Assembly: GCA_933228895.1 (NCBI GenBank) | Contig: OW121853.1 | Coordinates: 9,430,494-9,494,493, forward strand | Length of the DNA stretch: 64,000 nucleotides | Source: Platycnemis pennipes | Taxonomy: Eukaryota > Arthropoda > Insecta > Odonata > Platycnemididae | Direction of reading: 5' to 3' | Shown: positions 57,131 through 64,000 of the stretch, one piece after another | How the letters are laid out: the number at the start of each line of letters is the position of its first letter | Position numbering within the stretch: the stretch's first letter is position 1 | Program-made: the position numbers and the translations under genes | The notes under the pieces: generated by a model | Database searches by the model: none | Seen by the model: the letters and a program-made list of their open reading frames with translations, nothing else | Told to the model about the DNA's origin: nothing

Positions 57131-58870
57131 TACCTTATGGACTTTAAGAATTAAGCAATTGCATGCGTCATGGACGCAATGCAAGCAATAACGTAATTTT
57201 AACCTTGACGCAGTGCAGAATGCTGCTGATAACTTCGTGAAATTATTTATTTTCGATGGATTTAGAGGATTATTTTGACTCGTGTGTCGCAGATAGGTGA
57301 ATGCCCTAAAAAACACGCAAAGACTGGGAATTAGACATCGTCAGAATAGCACTAGGTTCATAAAAAGATATAACGCTGCATCACGATCAAGAAAAATTAA
57401 TATTTGTCATACCTTGATCGAGAATATGCGGCCAAATGATTATATTTTAGAGATAAATATTAACATTACCAAAGTTGCAAATATCTTGTTGAGTTGACGA
57501 TGCTACTTTTTACGAGAAATTGACCGTGATACGAGGAAACTCTTAAAATATTTCAAGCTGACTCTAAGACGTCTAACAATGTTGAATGTGAGATATGTTC
57601 TTCTATGAGACAGTATTTTTCGGTGCCGTGATTTTAGTAACCTTCAGGAGATTTTTTTCAGGTTTCAAATATTGGTAAATTTTCTCTAGATAGGTAGTTC
57701 AAAGCATTCACCATATTTCAACACACGATATCTACACTGCCTCATTTGCTTCACAGCCATAATTTCATCCCAAATTCCAGTCAGAATTAGCTTGTTTTAT
57801 CAACATTTAAAATTGGGAATCACTCACGACCATGTTCTAATTACCTAAGACAATTACAAAAATGTAATATCTAATTGGCGATTTATTTCCAAGAGATAAT
57901 CAAATAGAGCCGTTTTAGTGATGATTGTTTCTAGTATTTCATATTTTTATCCATATTAGTTAAAGCAGAGTTTAAATATTGAAGCCAAATGTGAGACCAT
58001 AATACACCGTAAAACAGTTCTTAGGCCCTTCTTATCATGTTAACTGCCCCAAATGTCCTAGAAAAGATAAATATAGGTTTTGGAAGGCTACTGGTGAAGG
58101 CAACGCCTGGGAAATGCAAAATCTTATAAAAGAGGAACGCAATAAGAAGAATGGGAAAAGATAAAAAGTTCAGAATTCGGAGAATGAGAAAGCTCCGAGC
58201 AGAAACGACTCGGCGAAGGTTAAAATGACGCAGGAATAAATAAAACTGGTAGGCACCTGGTAAGGCTCACTTCAAATTTCTGGGTAATGGAGATATGCCT
58301 CCATAGTCTACTCCGCGTGCCCTATTCTGTATTCATAATTACCTTAATTATGCTTCGCGCCTTTGTGACTACAAATCGTCAAGACCACCGCAAACAGATA
58401 ATTTTGTATCAAAGCTCACTAATATGGAATAATTAAATTTAAATTTAAAATTAAATTTAAACCCAAGTTTTTGTCAATTGCTGAAATGATGTTTTATCCA
58501 ATGATAGACTTACTAAAATTAGACGTGATCTTTTTCACCCATTTCCACCCTTTGTCTATCCAACGCCTAGAAAAATACTTCTATTTCTACGAGAATTTTC
58601 TTCTGATTCCCTCTAAATAATGATTATCAAATTATATCACAAAAACGTGTTATTTACGAGTTTGAAATTATTCCTTGATTTGCGTTCTAGCATTATATTC
58701 TATGATTTACTGATGTGGTTCTATTTTATTCAGAAAATTAATGAGTAGGAGTTGAGGCTGCTGATCTGGAGTGAGAGCAAAGATTAGAGAGAGTTATGGT
58801 GAGCTGTCTTATACTGGTGATCGTACACAGCCGAGAAAAGAGTTGAGCGGACCACCTCCAGGACCAGTTA
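57131..58870. other. AT-rich DNA, nothing recognised
   Basis: Contains an AT-only near-palindrome (TTAAATTTAAATTTAAAATT) near 58434-58460. No gene is recognised. Confidence 0.5.
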
Positions 58871-59600
58871 ATTAACTTGCCATGGAAGATCACGATAGAA
58901 GGACTAAGTTAAGTGGAAAAAAGAAAAAAACTTGGGGATTCATCCCTAGCAAGGGTCTCGATTTCCGATCCGACATATGGAAGGACGAGGAAAATATGCC
59001 TGCAGCAATTCCAAGTACTTGTCCAATGTTGTGTTGCAATCTCGAAAAAGTTAATTACCAGCGGCGAGTCGCGGTTAACAGCATGGGGTACGATCCAACG
59101 GATGAGCGATCGCCTTCCTTTGGGTCGCCGCCGCCAAGGTAGCCATCCCGTCCCTACCCAAGCTCCCGTGGGCCCCTGGCCGCCCCTGGGGCTCGCGCGC
59201 GCGTGTCGCTGCGAAAAACGCCGCTCGGGTGCCTGACCTCCCGGTTCACCCACCCCTCTCACTGCCGCCGAAGAGACCCCACCGGTCACCTCGAGACCAG
59301 AAAATGCATTAGGACTCTGGAGCGGCACTTCGCACGGTGAGGGCACAGGAAGGAGAGGGGAGGGAGAGAAAAAAACCGATGGAAAAAAAAGGGTACGTCT
59401 GTCCGCGCGGCAAAAAAATAAACATTTAATCTATCCGTTTGATATATCGACGATTGGCCGGACCAGTTCTTTATTTTTTTTCATTCGCGCATGGGGTGCA
59501 TTGAGAGAAGTGACCCTCCCCGGGGTAGTCGCCTGCATCCCGGGCTCGATTGAGAAACCGGTAACTGGGAGGGGGGGGGGGGGGGAGGGGAATCAGGCAG
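58871..59600. other. GC-rich block ending in a poly-G run
   Basis: Frames at 58882-59142 (+), 58913-59236 (+) and 58909-59346 (-) overlap one another and show no domain. A run of 15 G at 59571-59585 and nearby G/A tracts close the block. Confidence 0.45.
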
Positions 59601-59629
59601 CGGGCATGGATTGATGATAAATTTCCGAT

Positions 59630-59970
59630 CCGCCACCCGATTGAAAACGTCATTTTTTAGTCCTTTATTAAGGTGACCGCTTCTAAAGCCAGCGGGGTGA
59701 GTAATGGCATGAGTTTAGGGCCGGGTCGCTTGGCCACCAACGAATGCGCCGCGGTGAGAACCGAGTGAAGCCGCGGGAGCGGAGATGATGTGTTTATAGC
59801 GAGTTACAAATGAGGTCCCCTTTTGCGGGCCCCGACCCTAAGATACACACGCACTTGCGCCGTTGTCGATTGTTTAACTTATATTCCCTTTCACGATGTG
59901 GTCTGGTTGGGGTCCGGCATGAGAAGATTACGTTGCTTCAAGGCCCAGTGTACCGGTTTAAAAAAATATG
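59630..59970. promoter_or_regulatory. Candidate conserved regulatory block
   Basis: GC-balanced and non-repetitive, with TTTATTAAGG, GTGTTTATAGCGAG, GATTGTTTAACTTA and other words reminiscent of homeodomain or forkhead-type sites. It is not similar to the mobile elements identified here. Confidence 0.25.
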
Positions 59971-60897
59971 GGTAGGGGGACTGGACGGAGGCTGAGTGAG
60001 ATTTTTTCTTCAAAGTAAATGCGTTGCAAACGCTATGAAATAATTTGTGCGTTAAAAAAGTAGCATTCCTTTCTCAAGATTATGTGGTGGATTGAGTGAA
60101 GAGATTGCATCTGACATGATTCAAGTTGTGTCCTCAACTATCTGGGAGTGTAAGATATTCTATTACTGATATACTTTCTCCATGGAGTATTAGTTGGATC
60201 TATGATGCCTCCCTATGCATAACCTTGAATGAGAACTGTTTTAAAGATGTGAATGTGAGCTAAGAAGCGCAATTATTGCTAAAAGCTCTGCTAAAACTAT
60301 TCTCTGAAGTCACTTACTTCAGTAATATTTGCAGGTGAAAGACAAGGTTTTATTGAAAAAATTCAACTTGTAAAGGTTCCCCGTTTTTTCTTGAGCATTT
60401 ATATCTATAAAGTTTCAACAGTGCTCACGGTGAGAGCAACGTGTATTTTCACCCAGCATTAAAATGGCCAACTACTATGAAAAATTCCTTGATTATCATT
60501 GCCTTCAGACACGCTAGGGAGAAATTTGAGGATTTTAGTGATTCAAAGCTACTGCCTCAAGGTCAATGACTAACAGACTTCTACCTTAGGTGTGCATTCC
60601 AAATTCGAATATCCCGATAATGTGCTTGTTCATCGTTAACACAGACAAATTGATACATTTAAAGGGTGTGATAGAAACTGACCACAATGCAGGCAGGAAA
60701 CGGATAACCTAGGGTAGAGAATTTACCATGACAACAAAAAACACTGTTGGTTTAATTTAAATATTCTACGGCAGGAAAATATCTACAAAAGTTTTTGGGG
60801 TTTGCGATGTAGCAGAATGGGAGGATACAAAGGGTTACTAAATTTTTAACTGAAAAATATCACACCTGAGACTGATGATGGGTTCTGTAAGATGGAT
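59971..60897. other. AT-rich DNA, nothing recognised
   Basis: No feature recognised. Confidence 0.5.
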
Positions 60898-61435
60898 GAA
60901 TGGGGTCATTTACCATATTTTTTATTGCCGAATCTGATAGAGTTTGCAAAATAGAAAGACACGTATTTTTCCATTTTTTTGATCCGTCAATTATTTATCG
61001 AGTCATAAGCAGCGAAAAACTGTTGTTTTTAAAGTATTCGGAAAAGTAGGCGTGGTGGAACCTCTGACGCATAACGACTTCGTCCAATCACAACTGAGCC
61101 CGCGAAGCTACTTTGCCTTATTTCAATGGGGGGGCACAGCTGACTCTGGCAATAAGAGCAGTTGCGACAGCATCTGTGCGAACAGACTTTCCAAGAACCC
61201 TCCTCCACTCCATTCCCTTCCTCGAAAAGCAGTCAAGGAAGGGAGGAAAATGACGTCAATGCTATCAAAGCAGATTTTTAGGTGTGCGTCACCTTTTGCT
61301 TATTTTAATTTTTGATTTATGAGTGAATGGTTGTAGTTAGAAGATTAATTTTTTCACTAAAATTCTTTTTTTGTTTCCATCTAACGATTTCGAGTACAAA
61401 ATTTCGATTTCGGATCCAAATAAACGCCTCCATTC
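60898..61435. mobile_element. 540-bp terminal-inverted-repeat element, copy 2
   Basis: Same orientation, length and order as the element at 47294-47833. The ends are GAATGGGGTCATTTAC and, on the other strand, GAATGGAGGCGTTTAT. The interior has diverged by scattered substitutions and small indels, but the CCAAT word GTCCAATCACAACTGAGCCC and the perfect CRE TGACGTCA (61251-61258) are retained. Confidence 0.8.
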
Positions 61436-61639
61436 TGTTTGGGTAAAGGAAAAAAATTGAGAATCAAGGAGTGAACCATTGGCTGTGGGGATGAGAGAAA
61501 GGCTGCAATCAGGGAAGGAGGGGCATGCTTGGATATCCGGAATGCACGTTCCTAGGATGAAGAAGGCAAGGGAGGGATTGGAGCATCGGGCATTGGAGGG
61601 ATCGCGGAGCAAGCAAGCGACAGCAGGGGGGGGATAGTA

Positions 61640-62000
61640 GCAATTACACAAATTCCGTAATACTCGACCCCTTAATTGGTAATATAAGGAGCGGAGCTTT
61701 CATCCGGTCGGCCATAAATACGAGGAGGGGAAAGTTTCATTACGCTCCGCCTTAAGTCGCTTGTGGGAGAGGCGGGCGGGAAGGGCGCGTCCCTCGAGAG
61801 CTGAATGGGGAGAAATATACGCAGTGGCAGCAAAAAGTCTTGCCGCTGCATCCCCCGGATAAAAACTGAGATCGGTTGAGAAAAAGGGGCGAAGATGTAA
61901 TGAGTTGTAACAAGCTGGGAGGGAGTGGGAGAAAAATGCCTCCGCGGATTCAACGCAGCTGCGCGGTAATAGATACAAGTGCGTCATAAGCATGAAACTA
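61640..62000. promoter_or_regulatory. Candidate conserved regulatory block
   Basis: GC-balanced, non-repetitive sequence between AT-rich DNA and the TIR element, with GGCCATAAATAC, CCTTAATTGG, CCGGATAAAAACTG and CGCAGCTGCGCGG (an E-box). Two overlapping minus-strand frames (61953-61672, 61993-61700) show no domain. Confidence 0.25.
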
Positions 62001-64000
62001 AAACCGGTGACCCTCCCTCTCCGTTCAATTCACAGTAAAAATTAATGATGTATCCAAGTTTGTGATTAAAAATGGATATAATGACTGGGCATGAATACCT
62101 TGATGGAGCTAATGAGAGCTAAAACGCAAAGTGATGATCCATGTTATGCATATTATTTTTCTTTTGGTCCATCTCATTCGAAATGGTGATTGATTAATTA
62201 AATGATTATAACGTCCCCACTATTAGTCATTCGTTTAATAAAAATACTATGCTCTGCATTTCCGCAACCTTGCTAAAGAGATTTTACAGAAAACTGGTTG
62301 AGTGTAGAGGAGAACATAAACATCCATTTAGAAGGATTGTAAGTATACTATAGTGGTCATTATTCACTAACTAAATTGCATTGCATGAGGTATCAGATAT
62401 TCCTGCAATTGCATATATTGAAAGCATAGTTGTTAAATCTAGCATTAAAATGATTCAATATGACTATCTTGTAGGATCTATGTATATGAAAGACAAAATC
62501 GATTTGGCACGCATTATCATAATTATTTCAGCAGCGACCTCATCAACCATTTAATTATATAACATGTGAGACCAGACATGTTCATTTAAATTAAAAATTA
62601 TGTATCATTTACAGTTAAATTTTACAACAATATTGCCTTCCTTAAAATGTTTTGGAATATACAACAACCAGAGGCTTCATCACAACAAAAGTGTCAAAAA
62701 ATATCAATGAACGGCGTATGATAAATGAGAAAAGAGGTGCCCATAAACCAAAAATCATCTGTTATTAATCTACTCATTAACTAAAAAAAAGAATAATTTT
62801 ATGAAAACAAAATAATGCATATACTCGTGAATTTATTATTTGAAGGATGGCACTTTGTGAAAAAAGCAAGTATTCCTTTTTATTCACCTCTTCGAAGTTT
62901 GCAACTGCAAATGAATTGCTTTTGACTTCGAGAAAATTATAGCAAGGGGCATCGGAATACATTTGCAAGAATGAGAATAAATATATAATGTAATGCAGTC
63001 TCCATTTTACAGAAATAGTTTTATAATTCATTAGAACATTTCACCAGCATTATTAGCTAATGCATTAGATGCTGATTATTGCTTTTTGATTTCATTTCCA
63101 ATGCTCACTCCCAGTTAAACCTGCAATATTTGCTGTTTTAACAGTAGAAATTACTCCTTAAGACAAATCACATTGAGTCGAACTGAAGGTTTCGTAATAT
63201 TTCCAAGATGGATTTCAGAAATAGATATAAGTGAGTGGCTGGCATACAACATCAGAGATGTTATTCTGAAGGAAAATGCTTGCTCACGAGCACACGAGGA
63301 AAAGAATTTGATGACAGATAAAACAGAGGTAACAATGATGGATTTCATTAAAGAACAACACAGTTCCACTTACAGGGCAAGATAGCTTTCCCCAACGACT
63401 GAAGCAGACTTTAAATTTATGACTATCAATATTTCCAATAATGAAAATCCTAATTGTAGCCTTAAAATTTTCAATGCATATCGGATATCAAGCTTTAAGC
63501 TCGGCTTACCGCAACTACCGTTTGCTTTCTAAAGCAAATAAAAGGTTAATAAAATAGCGTTACTGATTAAATGTATTTTAATCATTTACTCAAGTCAAAT
63601 ATGATGATAATCATTCATTTTCTTAGCTCATTCTGGGTTTATGAATAGAACTGGAAGAATTGAAGAGATGAAAGGTATTAATGGCGTTAAACGATAAAAA
63701 TTTTCGTCAAAAGGAAGTGGAATAGATAAAATCTTGTTCCTGCCAGCTGAAAATAGAGGGTATTTATAAGTCCGATATCTATGTCTTGAATAAAAGCTAA
63801 AATAAAAAGATCTATTGAATATAGAAGATGTTATGATGATAATATAGAAGATGTTGTAATTTAATTAATACTGCCAGAGTCTATTCTCAAAAAATAACCC
63901 ATGATGTGCGTCAGTGGATTCTATCTTTGCATTTTACAGAATTAAGGCAAGTGGGAAGTATTAGGGGGATTTTACGTTCCAGCATTATGCGCCCACAGGC
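62001..64000. other. AT-rich DNA, nothing recognised
   Basis: Frames at 62777-63031 (-), 63151-63369 (-) and 63173-63385 (+) have no known motif. No repeats or RNA genes are seen to the end of the window. Confidence 0.5.

Noticed and set aside
63173..63385. 70-aa plus-strand frame as a possible exon
   Set aside because: An opposed minus-strand frame covers the same DNA; no domain, splice signal or codon bias that I can defend.

Overview
The window looks like intergenic or intronic DNA from a large animal genome, most likely an arthropod and probably an insect. The evidence is the AT-rich background, short and interrupted reading frames, microsatellites, and a dense population of decayed eukaryotic transposable elements typical of arthropods. 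I find no intact host protein-coding gene, no convincing tRNA or rRNA gene, and no prokaryotic feature. Almost every open frame listed for such DNA is either chance (especially inside GC-rich blocks) or a fragment of a mobile element. The species cannot be determined from what I see.

Recognisable content, left to right. (1) 0.5-0.9 kb: G-rich then C-rich block. (2) 3.1-3.3 kb: a perfect 82-nt-arm palindrome inside a 12-bp duplicated target. (3) 6.0-7.6 kb: two 5'-truncated copies of one endonuclease/reverse-transcriptase LINE family; further fragments of the same or a close family lie at 12.7-13.0, 13.7-14.0, 25.6-26.7 (5' half), 27.65-27.96 and 35.0-35.4 kb. (4) 11.47-12.41 kb: internally deleted mariner. 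(5) 19.8-20.1 kb: C-terminal cysteine-rich tail of a piggyBac-like transposase. (6) 24.8-25.0 and 31.8-32.1 kb: two more palindromic elements, the second with 146-nt arms that look identical and a hammerhead-ribozyme-like core. (7) 18.3, 36.2-36.5, 39.5-39.85 and 55.3-55.5 kb: one tRNA-derived SINE family, plus weaker tRNA-headed remnants. (8) 47.3-47.8 and 60.9-61.4 kb: two copies of a ~540-bp element with terminal inverted repeats. (9) 52.4-52.8 kb: a frameshifted C-terminal piece of an uncharacterised protein family. (10) 53.2-53.6 kb: a Jockey-like LINE 3' end.

Between these lie GC-rich blocks (22.0-22.5, 24.1-24.6, 35.5-35.8, 37.0-38.3, 42.1-42.9, 45.4-46.4, 51.5-52.1, 56.2-57.1, 59.0-59.6 kb), some with TATA boxes. 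There are also GC-balanced, low-repeat blocks (16.15-16.69, 22.47-22.86, 45.13-45.30, 49.06-49.35, 59.63-59.97, 61.64-62.0 kb) that look like candidate conserved regulatory DNA. That reading is inference from composition only.

The most interesting signal is the set of three palindromic insertions. Each has flanking direct repeats, a short one-sided extension, two inverted arms meeting at a tiny loop, and a motif of the type 'UGA... stem ...GAAAC' in the arm. This matches the known architecture of Penelope-like element terminal repeats (inverted pLTRs with a one-sided extension and hammerhead motifs), but without any coding region, so they may be a non-autonomous hairpin family. The second is a ~540-bp TIR element family in which both copies keep a perfect TGACGTCA site.
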